DNA from: Rhodospirillaceae bacterium
GTDB lineage: Bacteria; Pseudomonadota; Alphaproteobacteria; Rhodospirillales; Rhodospirillaceae
DNA length: 64,000 nt
Assembly: GCA_947476925.1 (NCBI GenBank)
Contig: CANJSF010000006.1
Coordinates: 1-64,000 of the forward strand
Direction: 5' to 3'
Numbering within the stretch: the stretch's first letter is position 1; every line of letters starts with the position of its first letter. The notes beneath the pieces were generated by a model, which was not told where the DNA came from, ran no database searches, and saw only the letters and a program-made list of their open reading frames with translations. Shown here in pieces: positions 45,514 to 54,128 of this stretch. The position numbers and the translations under genes are program-made.

Positions 45514-46188
45514 ATGTCCGCGTCGGGTTGGGTCGGTTCATTAGGTGCCGTGGTTGTTGCGGGCCTGGCTGTCTCGGGGCATGCGACGGCGCAAGACTTT
45601 GGCGGCGATAACGACAGGGCGCGCGCGCAAGTCGAATCACAACAGGAGTTTCGCGGTGGTCGCGGCCGTGGTGATTTTGGCGGCGGCAATGGTGGCCGCG
45701 CAGACTGGCGCGGCAATGACCGTCGCGATCGATACGACGGCCGTGACCGTCACGACCATTGGGGACGCGGTTGGAATGGCGGTTTCGGTTGGGGTTGGTC
45801 GCCTCGCCCTCAGGTCGTGTACGCCCCGCCTCCGCGCTACTCTTTCAATTATAATCGCGGGTATTATCGCCACGACCACTTCGACGCGGTCGATGCGATT
45901 GCGTTAGGACTATTCGGTGCTGTGATCATTAGCGCACTCAGCGACAACGAACGCGGTTACCACGAAAGCGCATACAACAGCGCCATGCGCGCGCCTGTTG
46001 GCCAAAACATTGTGTGGAACGATAATGCCACCAACGGCACGGTGCGCGTGACGCGCGATGGCTATGCGGGTAACAAGTATTGCCGCGAGTTCCAGCAGAC
46101 CATCACCATCAATGGCCAAAGCCAAGATGCCTGGGGCATTAGCTGCCAGGAACCCGACGGCTCGTGGCGCATTCAGCCCCAGAACTAA
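45514..46188 (+). CDS. Secreted surface-antigen-like protein 1
   Basis: A 224-residue exported protein (signal peptide to about residue 26). A Gly/Arg/Asp-rich, low-complexity middle (residues 45-90) leads to a hydrophobic stretch (FDAVDAIALGLFGAVIISAL) and a C-terminal domain of the 17-kDa surface antigen type. That domain shows VGQNIVWNDNATNGTVRVT and KYCREFQQTITINGQ, ending in ISCQEPDGSW. AAGGAG precedes the ATG. First of three tandem genes with related C-terminal regions. Confidence 0.75.
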   Translation: MSASGWVGSLGAVVVAGLAVSGHATAQDFGGDNDRARAQVESQQEFRGGRGRGDFGGGNGGRADWRGNDRRDRYDGRDRHDHWGRGWNGGFGWGWSPRPQVVYAPPPRYSFNYNRGYYRHDHFDAVDAIALGLFGAVIISALSDNERGYHESAYNSAMRAPVGQNIVWNDNATNGTVRVTRDGYAGNKYCREFQQTITINGQSQDAWGISCQEPDGSWRIQPQN

Positions 46189-46200
46189 GAAGCCGCGACC

Positions 46201-47043
46201 ATGCGCTCGACACTCATGCGGCATGACAGCCTCAATCCGTCTGTCATCTTCGCTGTCTTAAGTGTGTTCTCACTCGCACCGCTCTCGGCCTGGTCGCAAG
46301 ATATACCCGAGGCCGAGATGCGCGCTGCAATGGAGCAGCGCATCCAAGAGCAAAACAACGCCGCGCCGCCGCCAGAGCCGCCGCGGGGCCTTGCGCCTAA
46401 TATGGGCGTTGTTCCGGGCAACAATTTTACAAAGCCCGATCCTCAACCAACTTTGCCCGGGCCGATCCCACAGTCGCCGTCGCAAGGCGGGGCCGAACAA
46501 TTTCGCGGCGGTCGCGGTCGACCTGCGCCGCAAGAAACATTCCGCAACCCCGATTTGAACTATCGCGACCGACGACCGCGCGATCATGACGACGACCATG
46601 ATCATCGTCCGCGCTATCGCCCGCCGCCGGTGATTGTGCGCCCGTACTATCCGCCGCCAGTTTATATTGAACCGCCGCGCGTGTATGTGCCGCCGCCGGT
46701 GTATGCACAGCCCTACATTCCGCCGCAGCCGTGGTCGGGCCCGGTACCGCGCGCCGTGATTTGGGATCAGTTTCCCTCAAGCCTGTTCGATGAATTGCCG
46801 CAAGGCGTGCGCATTACCCACGAACGCGCGTTTATTGATGCGCTCTCAAGCGCGGTCGGCTTCACGCAAAGTTGGCGCGTGGGGCAGTTACGCGGCGAGA
46901 TCACGGTGATTGATGATGGCTATTATGGCTCGTCGTTTTGCCGCGATGTGGTGCAAACCATCCGTGCGCCTTGGTTCACCCGGACCGCCGATGGCCGGGT
47001 ATGTTTGAAGCAAGGCAAAGCGTGGCGGCTTGTGTCATACTGA
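46201..47043 (+). CDS. Secreted Pro-rich surface-antigen-like protein 2
   Basis: A 280-residue exported protein with a signal peptide (to about residue 33), a long Pro/Arg/Tyr/His-rich linker (about 75-190) and a C-terminal domain built like the previous gene's: RVGQLRGEITVIDDGYYGSS, FCRDVVQTI, DGRVCLKQGKAWRLVSY. It starts 12 bases after the first gene. The Pro-rich part suggests a cell-wall or periplasmic spacer. Confidence 0.7.
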   Translation: MRSTLMRHDSLNPSVIFAVLSVFSLAPLSAWSQDIPEAEMRAAMEQRIQEQNNAAPPPEPPRGLAPNMGVVPGNNFTKPDPQPTLPGPIPQSPSQGGAEQFRGGRGRPAPQETFRNPDLNYRDRRPRDHDDDHDHRPRYRPPPVIVRPYYPPPVYIEPPRVYVPPPVYAQPYIPPQPWSGPVPRAVIWDQFPSSLFDELPQGVRITHERAFIDALSSAVGFTQSWRVGQLRGEITVIDDGYYGSSFCRDVVQTIRAPWFTRTADGRVCLKQGKAWRLVSY

Positions 47044-47065
47044 TGGTTGGCAGTGGAGATTTTTG

Positions 47066-47665
47066 ATGTTTGACGCGAAGTTGAGTGTGTTGGTCTTCGG
47101 CTTGGCCTTAGCCACTCCTGCATTTGCTCAACTGCAAAACGCCAATGAACGCACGCCCGATGCCGGTAACCCTGCTGTACCGCTGAACCCACCAGGCGTG
47201 ATTTCGCCGCTGTCGGGTAACGGCGTTGCACCGTTGGGCGATAATTACCTGGGCAACCCGCCCACCGGCTCGCCGCCCTCGGGCCGCACGTTTTTATCTA
47301 CGCCCGGTTTTTTGCCTGCCCCGCGCGATGCGATCAATCGCCCCCTGGCACGCGAGGAACATCACGCGCCACCGCAGCAAGCTGTGATTGCCCGGTTGCC
47401 ACCCGCAGCGACCGGCCGCCAAGGCCTGCCGCCGCAAACTTGGGCATTGATGACCGCGCACCAACAAGACCTGCACCGCCAGGCTGAAGCGAGCGCGATG
47501 TCGTCTGCTCTGGGCGAAGGCTTCATGTGGACCGACAGCGGGCGTGCGGGCGAAGTTCGCGTTGTGGCCGACCGGCTGCAAAATAACCGCCCGTGCCGCG
47601 AGTTCGCACACATCCTATCGATCGACGGCCAGCGCGTGACGGGCTCCACTACAATTTGCCGCTAG
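47066..47665 (+). CDS. Secreted surface-antigen-like protein 3
   Basis: A 199-residue exported protein with a signal peptide (to about residue 21), a Pro/Gly/Asn-rich linker, then the short C-terminal domain FMWTDSGRAGEVRVVADRL, NNRPCREFAHILSIDGQ, ending in TTICR. The CRE-x-I-x-G core is shared with the first gene of the trio. ATG 47066 begins the signal peptide. Confidence 0.7.
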   Translation: MFDAKLSVLVFGLALATPAFAQLQNANERTPDAGNPAVPLNPPGVISPLSGNGVAPLGDNYLGNPPTGSPPSGRTFLSTPGFLPAPRDAINRPLAREEHHAPPQQAVIARLPPAATGRQGLPPQTWALMTAHQQDLHRQAEASAMSSALGEGFMWTDSGRAGEVRVVADRLQNNRPCREFAHILSIDGQRVTGSTTICR

Positions 47666-47670
47666 TTCAG

Positions 47671-48201
47671 ATGGCGGTTCAATTGCGATTAGCAGCGCTT
47701 GCCGATGAAGCACAACTGCGCCTCTTGATGGACAAGTCCATTCGCGCGCTACTCAAGCCGTACCTAGGCGATGCCGGCGTTGAAGCCTCGTTCGAGATCA
47801 TGGGGCTGGATACGCAACTTATTAGCGACGGCACTTACTTTATTGCCCAAATCGACGGCCAGGTGGTGGGAAGCGGCGGTTGGAGCCGCCGCAGCACATT
47901 ATTTGGTGGCGATCACTCTGCCGGACGCAACGCCGCGCTGTTAAACCCAGCCACCGATGCCGCGCGTGTACGCGCCATGTACACTGACCCGAACTTTGCA
48001 CGGCGCGGCATTGGCCGAGCAATTTTGAATGCCTGTGAAGCGGCCGCGCGCGTAGAAGGCTTCATGCGCGCGGAGTTGGTGGCCACGCTTGCGGGCGAAC
48101 CGCTGTATGCGGCGTGCGGCTATGCACCGCTTGAACAAATGACATCGGTGACGTCGAAAGGAATTGCCATCCCGCTGCTACGGATGGGCAAGAGGCTTTA
48201 A
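47671..48201 (+). CDS. GNAT-family N-acetyltransferase
   Basis: A 176-residue GNAT enzyme. The acetyl-CoA motif A is MYTDPNFARRGIGRAILNACE near residues 108-128 (R-R-G-I-G pyrophosphate loop). It starts five bases after the surface-antigen trio and ends overlapping the convergent thiolase by 4 nt. The acceptor is unknown. Confidence 0.87.
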   Translation: MAVQLRLAALADEAQLRLLMDKSIRALLKPYLGDAGVEASFEIMGLDTQLISDGTYFIAQIDGQVVGSGGWSRRSTLFGGDHSAGRNAALLNPATDAARVRAMYTDPNFARRGIGRAILNACEAAARVEGFMRAELVATLAGEPLYAACGYAPLEQMTSVTSKGIAIPLLRMGKRL

Positions 48202-49346
48202 CCCACCCGCTCTACCAATGTCGCCAAACCCATGCCGCCGCCAATGCCCAATGTGGCCAGGCCGCGTGTGCCGCCATCGCGGCGCACCAACTCGGTGAAC
48301 AGTCGCACCACCAAAATCGCACCCGATGCGCCGTAAGGATGGCCCATCGCTATTGCGCCGCCGTTGACGTTGAGTTGCGCTTCCATGATGCCCAACTGGT
48401 CGCAGCACGCCAGTACTTGTGCGGCGAACGCTTCGTTGAACTCTACCAGGTCGATATCGGCCAGCGATAATGTTGTGCGTTTCAACAACTTGTGAACCGC
48501 AGGCACGGGGCCAGTGCCCAGCAAGTTGGGATCTACGCCGGCCACCGCAGAGTCCGTGACACACAAACCATCATCAAAACCAAGGTGCTTGGCTTTGGCG
48601 TCAGACATCATCAGCACGGCGGCAGCGCCATCATTGATGGGGCACGCATTGCCCGCTGTTACGGTGCCGTCGGCGGCAAACACCGCAGACAGTGCAGATA
48701 ATTTTTCCAGCGTCGTGTCGGGGCGTGGACATTCATCGCGATCTATCATGGCATCGCTGCCCTGCAGAGCGACGATCTCAGCTTTGAAGATTCCAGCCGT
48801 GATGGCCGCCACTGTTTTTTGGTGGCTTCGCAGTGCATAGGCATCTTGGCGTCCGCGTGAAATTTTAAACGCACGCGCAACATTCTCGGCTGCGGCACCC
48901 ATCTCGGGGTCGCCGACAAAATCAGGAGCAAAGCGTGCGCGCGTGAACGGTTTGGGCGGTGAGCCGTCATCAGCGGTCTCAAATCGCAACGGCGCCGTAG
49001 AGGCGCTTTCAACACCACCAGCGATGTAAATGTCGCCCGCACCCGCTTCGATCAGCCGCGCGGCCATGTTGATCGCTTCAAGGCCCGAGCCGCATTGGCG
49101 GTCTACGGTCACACCCGGCACGCTGACCGGAAAACCTGCCTGCAAAACCGACAATCTCGCGATGTTGCCGCCTGGCCCCGCCGCGTTGCCTAATATCACA
49201 TCGTCGATCTGCTCCGGCTTTAAGCGCCCATCGGCCAGCAATGCTTGCAGCAAGGGCGCTGCAATTTCCTCGACGCGCAGGCGACGCAACTGGCCGCGCA
49301 CTTTACCGATAGGCGAACGCCGTGCGGCTACAATGATCGCACTCAT
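48198..49346 (-). CDS. Thiolase-family protein with substituted C-terminal cysteine
   Basis: A 382-residue thiolase (acetyl-CoA acetyltransferase type). The nucleophilic Cys in DRQCGSGLEAI, NEAFAAQ and the His of GGAIAMGHPYGASG are present. The second catalytic Cys, normally in CIGGGxG, is Gly here (TLGIGGGMG). It is the last gene of the bio cluster and overlaps the ligase by 4 nt (ATGA). It may still bind acyl-CoA; condensation versus cleavage cannot be told. Confidence 0.86.
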   Translation of the reverse strand: MSAIIVAARRSPIGKVRGQLRRLRVEEIAAPLLQALLADGRLKPEQIDDVILGNAAGPGGNIARLSVLQAGFPVSVPGVTVDRQCGSGLEAINMAARLIEAGAGDIYIAGGVESASTAPLRFETADDGSPPKPFTRARFAPDFVGDPEMGAAAENVARAFKISRGRQDAYALRSHQKTVAAITAGIFKAEIVALQGSDAMIDRDECPRPDTTLEKLSALSAVFAADGTVTAGNACPINDGAAAVLMMSDAKAKHLGFDDGLCVTDSAVAGVDPNLLGTGPVPAVHKLLKRTTLSLADIDLVEFNEAFAAQVLACCDQLGIMEAQLNVNGGAIAMGHPYGASGAILVVRLFTELVRRDGGTRGLATLGIGGGMGLATLVERVG

Positions 49347-50785
49347 ACCAGAACCTTCAGTGACCGCGCGCGCAGTTGGGCGGTGACGGCCTCGCGATCA
49401 ATTTTGCCGCTGGTCGTGTGCGCGAACGTGTCGATCAGAAACCACCGGCGCGGAATTTTATGCGGCGCTAAGTGCGCGGCACACGCGTGCTTCAGTGCTG
49501 CCAAGTCAAGCTTGGCATTGGTTGCTGGGGCAATGACGGCTGTCACCACCTCGCCCCAGCGCTCGTCGGCCTCGCCGGTGACCCACACTTCGGCGATACC
49601 GGAAACGGCGGCGAGCACCGCCTCGACTTCAATGGGGTACACATTCAAACCACCGGTGATGATCATGTCCCCGTCGCGGCCAACCAACGTCAAAAACCCG
49701 CGCGCATCGATAAACCCGCGATCACCAACCGTCGCCCAGCCATTGTTAATGCGCAAACCCGCGCCGTCGGAGGGGCCGACATAGCCTGCGGCAACCATGG
49801 CGCTGCGCACCCACACGGTGCCGATTTCGCCAGCGTTTTTTTCGATTTTGATCTCAACACCATTGAAGGCGCGGCCCACGGCTTCAGGCGGGCAGTCTTC
49901 ATCGCTGCGCGCCACTGTGACAAAACTCAATTCAGATGCGCCGTAGTATTCGATGATGCGCGCCGCCGGGAATGCTCGGCCTAAACGCGCGCGCAAAGCT
50001 GGCAACAATTTCGCCCCGGCTGTGATGACCTTGGTGATGGTTTCAATACGCGCATCGGGAGCGGCGGCGAGCATGAGGTCTAGCAGTGTCGGTGCGGCGA
50101 CGATCGTGTTCACCTGGCCCAAACCAGCAATGTACATGAGATGCGGCGCATCAAATGAGGGCTCCAGGGTCACCGTACCGCCGGCGTTCAACGTTTCAAC
50201 AGCGGCATACAAGGACAAGCCATGCGACAGCGGGCCAGGCAGTAAAACATTTGAATTGGTGCTGATGTCGAATTCAATGTGCGAGGCAGCAAAGCTTGCG
50301 GTCCACGATGCATGTGAGCGGATAAACGCCTTCGGAATTCCCGTGGTGCCCGAGGTAAAGCCCACCAAGAACGGCATTTTGGGTGTGGGTTGGGTTTGCA
50401 AAACGCGGTTGGGGTCTTGGTCATCGCGCCACGCGGCAAAGTTTTTCAAATCAACCTGAGACGACGCTTCGCCGAAAAACAGCTGCGGCTGATGGGACTT
50501 GAAAATCTTGTCCAACGTCTCGCGCGGCCATTTGGGATCGAACAAGACAAACACCGCGCCGGCGAGCGTGGACCCAAAAAAGATTTCAAGGAGGGCCGGG
50601 TGGTTGGGCAGTGAGACAGCGACGCGACGCGCGCCCAAAGCATCAACACCACTGGCCACGCGACACAACCGCCAAGCTAACTCGCCGTAGGTGATGGACT
50701 CATCGCCATAAACAATCGCGTTGGCTTCTGGCATTTTCATGGATGCCAGCAAGACGCCGTCAAAAACAAAACGTGGCGCGGTCAT
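49343..50785 (-). CDS. AMP-forming acyl-CoA ligase
   Basis: A 480-residue ANL-superfamily ligase. Motifs are FTSGTTGIPKAF (AMP-binding loop), YGASE, GDRGFID, GRDGDMIITGGLNVYPIEVE and the catalytic Lys in TTSGKIDR near the C-terminus. It overlaps bioY and the thiolase by 4 nt each, so it is part of the biotin-import unit. A pimelate or other dicarboxylate-activating role is plausible from context (inference). It could equally activate another carboxylic acid. Confidence 0.87.
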   Translation of the reverse strand: MTAPRFVFDGVLLASMKMPEANAIVYGDESITYGELAWRLCRVASGVDALGARRVAVSLPNHPALLEIFFGSTLAGAVFVLFDPKWPRETLDKIFKSHQPQLFFGEASSQVDLKNFAAWRDDQDPNRVLQTQPTPKMPFLVGFTSGTTGIPKAFIRSHASWTASFAASHIEFDISTNSNVLLPGPLSHGLSLYAAVETLNAGGTVTLEPSFDAPHLMYIAGLGQVNTIVAAPTLLDLMLAAAPDARIETITKVITAGAKLLPALRARLGRAFPAARIIEYYGASELSFVTVARSDEDCPPEAVGRAFNGVEIKIEKNAGEIGTVWVRSAMVAAGYVGPSDGAGLRINNGWATVGDRGFIDARGFLTLVGRDGDMIITGGLNVYPIEVEAVLAAVSGIAEVWVTGEADERWGEVVTAVIAPATNAKLDLAALKHACAAHLAPHKIPRRWFLIDTFAHTTSGKIDREAVTAQLRARSLKVLV

Positions 50786-51330
50786 GTCATTATCGCGGGA
50801 TAGCCGCGCTGAATGGCCCTCGCCGTGATGGCGGCCAAAATGGCCTTCACTGCGTCACCGGGGAGAAATACCATCGAAGTTAGCAAGGCCTGCGAGAGCG
50901 ACATATCAGAAACGGCAGCCATCCACGGTACGCCAACCAGATAAACTGCCACGATACCGCCGAGACCGCAGGCTATGATGAGGCGCGGCAAAGAGGACGC
51001 GCCCAACAGACCAATAACATACGCGCCTGCAATCCAGCCGAACAAAAACCCTGCACTGGGGCCGAAGAACACACCCAAGCCGCCTCGTCCCCCCGACAGT
51101 AGCGGAAAGCCCAGCAGCACCACGCCCAGAAAAATAATCACGGCTAATACGCCGCGCTTGGGACCTAATACCGCGCCGGCCAACATGACGCCCAAGGTTT
51201 GCGCTGTGATCGGAACGGGAATGACGGGCACCGGAATGGGCGGCAGCAAACCCAATGCCGCAATAAGTGCGGCAAACATGGCGCACCGCACCAGGCCTTT
51301 GACGTTGAGGGTTTGGTCGATAAGGGACAT
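50782..51330 (-). CDS. bioY: Biotin ECF transporter substrate-binding subunit BioY
   Basis: A 182-residue membrane protein of the BioY family, with about six helices. The signature GGRGGLGVFFGPSAGFLFGW lies near residues 82-101, and the N-terminus has PIPVPVIPVPITAQTLGVML. It binds biotin in the membrane and works with BioN and BioM. ATG 51330 is chosen; a TTG at 51366 is the only longer alternative. Confidence 0.94.
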   Translation of the reverse strand: MSLIDQTLNVKGLVRCAMFAALIAALGLLPPIPVPVIPVPITAQTLGVMLAGAVLGPKRGVLAVIIFLGVVLLGFPLLSGGRGGLGVFFGPSAGFLFGWIAGAYVIGLLGASSLPRLIIACGLGGIVAVYLVGVPWMAAVSDMSLSQALLTSMVFLPGDAVKAILAAITARAIQRGYPAIMT

Positions 51331-51340
51331 GCGGATGGTT

Positions 51341-51943
51341 TTAAGACCGACCGAACCCACGCGCAACCAGCGCTTCGGATAAGGTGTCAGTCTCGCGCAT
51401 GAGGCGGATCACCATAGGCACTAGCGCAGGCAACGGGTTACGCCCTGCCCCGCGAGCCAACCGCGCCTCAATCGCTTCGCGCCCAACGGCCGAGACAAAC
51501 GGAACCAAACGAACCGCAAACACTAATGCAAAAGCAGCGTCCTCGGCCTTTAGGCCGAACCGCGTAAAGGGGCAAAGACCGATGGTCAGCGCCTCGAGCA
51601 TATCATCGGTGCGCGTGGTGTGGCTGATCAATGCCGCGGCGATGACGAGCGTTGCTAAACTCAGCAACGTATCAAGCGCACTGAAAAATCCGGCGACGAC
51701 GAACTGGAAGCCAAAAAGCGCCAGCAGCATCCATGTCAGCGGTTGCACATTTTGGCGCAATTGCGGCCACGTCAGCCCGGCAATATTCCAAGCCACAAGC
51801 ACCGATACGCCAATAGCCAACAAAAGTGCGATGTTGTCGGTCAACGACACAGCAACGGCGAAAGCCGCAAGCATCAGCAACTTCGTGCCGGGCCCAAGCC
51901 GATGCAGCGGCGATTGGCCGGGGTGATAAACGCCAACGCTCAT
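51341..51943 (-). CDS. bioN: ECF transporter transmembrane subunit (BioN/EcfT)
   Basis: A 200-residue EcfT-type protein with about five helices and the two coupling helices that contact the ATPase: REAIEARLARGAG and SEALVARGFG, each carrying the conserved A-R pattern. It overlaps bioM by 4 nt and lies 10 bases before bioY. Confidence 0.92.
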   Translation of the reverse strand: MSVGVYHPGQSPLHRLGPGTKLLMLAAFAVAVSLTDNIALLLAIGVSVLVAWNIAGLTWPQLRQNVQPLTWMLLALFGFQFVVAGFFSALDTLLSLATLVIAAALISHTTRTDDMLEALTIGLCPFTRFGLKAEDAAFALVFAVRLVPFVSAVGREAIEARLARGAGRNPLPALVPMVIRLMRETDTLSEALVARGFGRS

Positions 51944-52617
51944 GTCAGCGTCTCGTTATAATACGTAATGGCGAGTTCGGGTTTGTCGTCGCACACGACC
52001 GCGCCGTCGTTGAGAACAATCACGCGCTCGAACCCCGTCAGCAGCTCCACATGATGCGTGACGACAATCACGCGCTGCGGCAGTTCGGCAATAGTGGCCA
52101 TAGCCAACTTAGCGCGCTTGCGATCAAGCATGGTGGTCGGCTCGTCGAACACAATCCAAGCGGGGTCGAGCGCCAGCACACCGGCCAAAGCCAACGACTG
52201 CTTCTCGCCGCCGCTGAGCGAAAAGGCTGCGCGGCCTTTCATGCCACTCAAATTGAACTTCGCCAAAGCCGCGTCGGCGCGCGCGGCGGCCTCGGGCACA
52301 CTCAGACCATGCGCACGCGGGCCAAAGGCCGCATCTTCAGCCACCGTGGGCATGACGATTTGTGCATCGGGGTTTTGAAACACAAAGCCCACGCGCTTGC
52401 GCACCTCTTGGCCGTGCTTGCGTGTATCAAGATCATCGACACTCACACGACCCGAGGTGGGCAACACCAAGCCGTTGATGAGCCGCGCCAATGTGCTTTT
52501 TCCCGAGCCGTTGTTGCCGATCACGCCTATGCGTCGCTCGGCGAACGTGAGCGAAACATCGCGCAACACGTCTTGCGTTTCAAAGCGAACAGTAACGTGC
52601 TCGAAGGTGATCGTCAC
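51940..52617 (-). CDS. bioM: ECF transporter ATPase (BioM/EcfA)
   Basis: A 225-residue ABC ATPase. Walker A is GNNGSGKSTL, the Q-loop FQNPDAQIV, the signature LSGGEKQSLAL, Walker B IVFDEPTTMLD and switch VVTHH. Start GTG 52617 is chosen, since the frame upstream overlaps the DUF1330 gene and is not ABC-like. It opens the bioMNY module. Confidence 0.93.
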   Translation of the reverse strand: MTITFEHVTVRFETQDVLRDVSLTFAERRIGVIGNNGSGKSTLARLINGLVLPTSGRVSVDDLDTRKHGQEVRKRVGFVFQNPDAQIVMPTVAEDAAFGPRAHGLSVPEAAARADAALAKFNLSGMKGRAAFSLSGGEKQSLALAGVLALDPAWIVFDEPTTMLDRKRAKLAMATIAELPQRVIVVTHHVELLTGFERVIVLNDGAVVCDDKPELAITYYNETLT

Positions 52618-52630
52618 GCGGGCGGCAGGC

Positions 52631-53341
52631 TCAATTCGCCGCCGGAACCCCGTCGACCTCAAGCAGGAGGTACTCGCCGGCGCTTTGGCGAATAGGAATA
52701 ACTTTTTGATAGGCCGGGTCTTCGTAAAATTTGCGCAACGCCTCAAGTGAGGGGAACTGAATCACGTTGACGTTGGTGTTGCCAAATTCGCCTTCGAGCA
52801 ACTCAATATCTTTGCGCGCGCCCGTCGAGATGAACTTTCCACCAGCGGCCTTGAGCAATGGACCCGCGACTTCGGAATAGGGTTTTAGCTTGTCGCGATC
52901 TTTCACCGTAAAGATCGAAATAAGATAAGCCGGCTTTCCCGTGGGCTTGGCCAAATCGCCGGGCATGCCTTTCAGTTTGAGAACGTTAAACGTGCCGGCA
53001 CCTTTGCGGATCTCAACGCTTTGGCGGTACTCGGGGCTCCACCAAAAATTGTTCGGCCCATTGATATCGGGGAACTTGCCTAGAATAACCGATTGTTGTT
53101 TGAATTCGCCTTCCAAAACTCGCACGCCACGGCCCACACCGCCGCTGGCGATGTAGAAGCCTTGGTATTTGTCGTAGATCGCAGGCAGCGTTCGCGCGTA
53201 CTTGCCCAGCACTTCGCGGTCAGTGGCGGTCCCCATCACAAACAAATAGCCCGGACGCGGTGCTTCGGGCGCGGGTTGAGCTTGCAGCGGCGACGCCAAA
53301 GCCAGCAGCGCCAATGCAGCGGCAACGAAACGCGTGATCAT
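52631..53341 (-). CDS. Exported protein with two DUF1330-like repeats
   Basis: A 236-residue protein with a signal peptide (to about residue 22) and two tandem DUF1330-type domains (about 30-128 and 135-232), each of ferredoxin-like pattern with ELLEGEF/RVLEGEF and IRQSAG/IRKGAG blocks. It ends 13 bases before bioM and probably shares its transcript. A paralog follows upstream. No activity is known for the exported form. Confidence 0.75.
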   Translation of the reverse strand: MITRFVAAALALLALASPLQAQPAPEAPRPGYLFVMGTATDREVLGKYARTLPAIYDKYQGFYIASGGVGRGVRVLEGEFKQQSVILGKFPDINGPNNFWWSPEYRQSVEIRKGAGTFNVLKLKGMPGDLAKPTGKPAYLISIFTVKDRDKLKPYSEVAGPLLKAAGGKFISTGARKDIELLEGEFGNTNVNVIQFPSLEALRKFYEDPAYQKVIPIRQSAGEYLLLEVDGVPAAN

Positions 53342-53369
53342 GGGGTTATCCTTTTTATGCAGAACAGAA

Positions 53370-53996
53370 TTAGGCTTTGCGTGGCAGGCCGGCGACCAAA
53401 AATGTATTCACACCCGCCGCCTTTGCCCGCGATTGGCGAAACTCAACGGTCGAGGACTCGTTCCAATAGCTTGTCGCCGATGCCTGAGTGGGAAATGCGA
53501 AAATGCGAAAATCGAAATCTTTTAAATCGCCCTCAAGGCATTCAACTTCTGAAAACATGGCCTGCGCAATTTTGTGAACGCCTCGGCCCGAAAGCTTGGC
53601 ATCTTCCTGGGCATTGAGTTCTGCCATCTTGGCGGCATCAAATGCGCGATAGATTGATACCATGAACGATGGCTGGCCCATGGGGGCTTCGTGCGCATTG
53701 CCGCCAATCGCAAATACGTTGAAGGTGCCCGCCCCTTTGCGCAATTCCTTGGCTTGGGTGTACTCGGGCGACCACCAAAACTTAGGAATGTCGGCCTTGC
53801 TGGCAAAGCGCGCTAACACCATGGAATGGTCGAACCAGGCACCCTCAATCAGTTCCACGCCCCGCCCCGGCCCGCCAATACCTAAATAAAAGCCCCCGAA
53901 TTTTTGATAGATCGGCGGTAAGGCTTGTCCGTAAGCGACCATCTTGGCCGGATCGATTGAATGACCGAGAACCAACAGATAACCCGGTGCCGCCAT
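53370..53996 (-). CDS. Two-domain DUF1330-like protein (no signal peptide)
   Basis: A 208-residue paralog of the next gene without a signal peptide. The first domain reads GYLLVLGHSIDPAKMVAYG, GGPGRGVELIEGAW, FWWSPEYTQAKELRKGAG; the second is more divergent. It lies 28 bases before its paralog. Together the pair looks like a duplication, one copy kept in the cytoplasm and one exported. Confidence 0.72.
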   Translation of the reverse strand: MAAPGYLLVLGHSIDPAKMVAYGQALPPIYQKFGGFYLGIGGPGRGVELIEGAWFDHSMVLARFASKADIPKFWWSPEYTQAKELRKGAGTFNVFAIGGNAHEAPMGQPSFMVSIYRAFDAAKMAELNAQEDAKLSGRGVHKIAQAMFSEVECLEGDLKDFDFRIFAFPTQASATSYWNESSTVEFRQSRAKAAGVNTFLVAGLPRKA

Positions 53997-54128
53997 GACG
54001 CCATTCTCCCATTCCTAACGCCGTCAGCTTTGTGCCAGCGGCCATCGAAAGTCAACGAAAGCGGCATTGATGTGAACCGCTCAGGACATGATATACCGGA
54101 ACGACCAACGCCAGCACCTGGAATTGAC

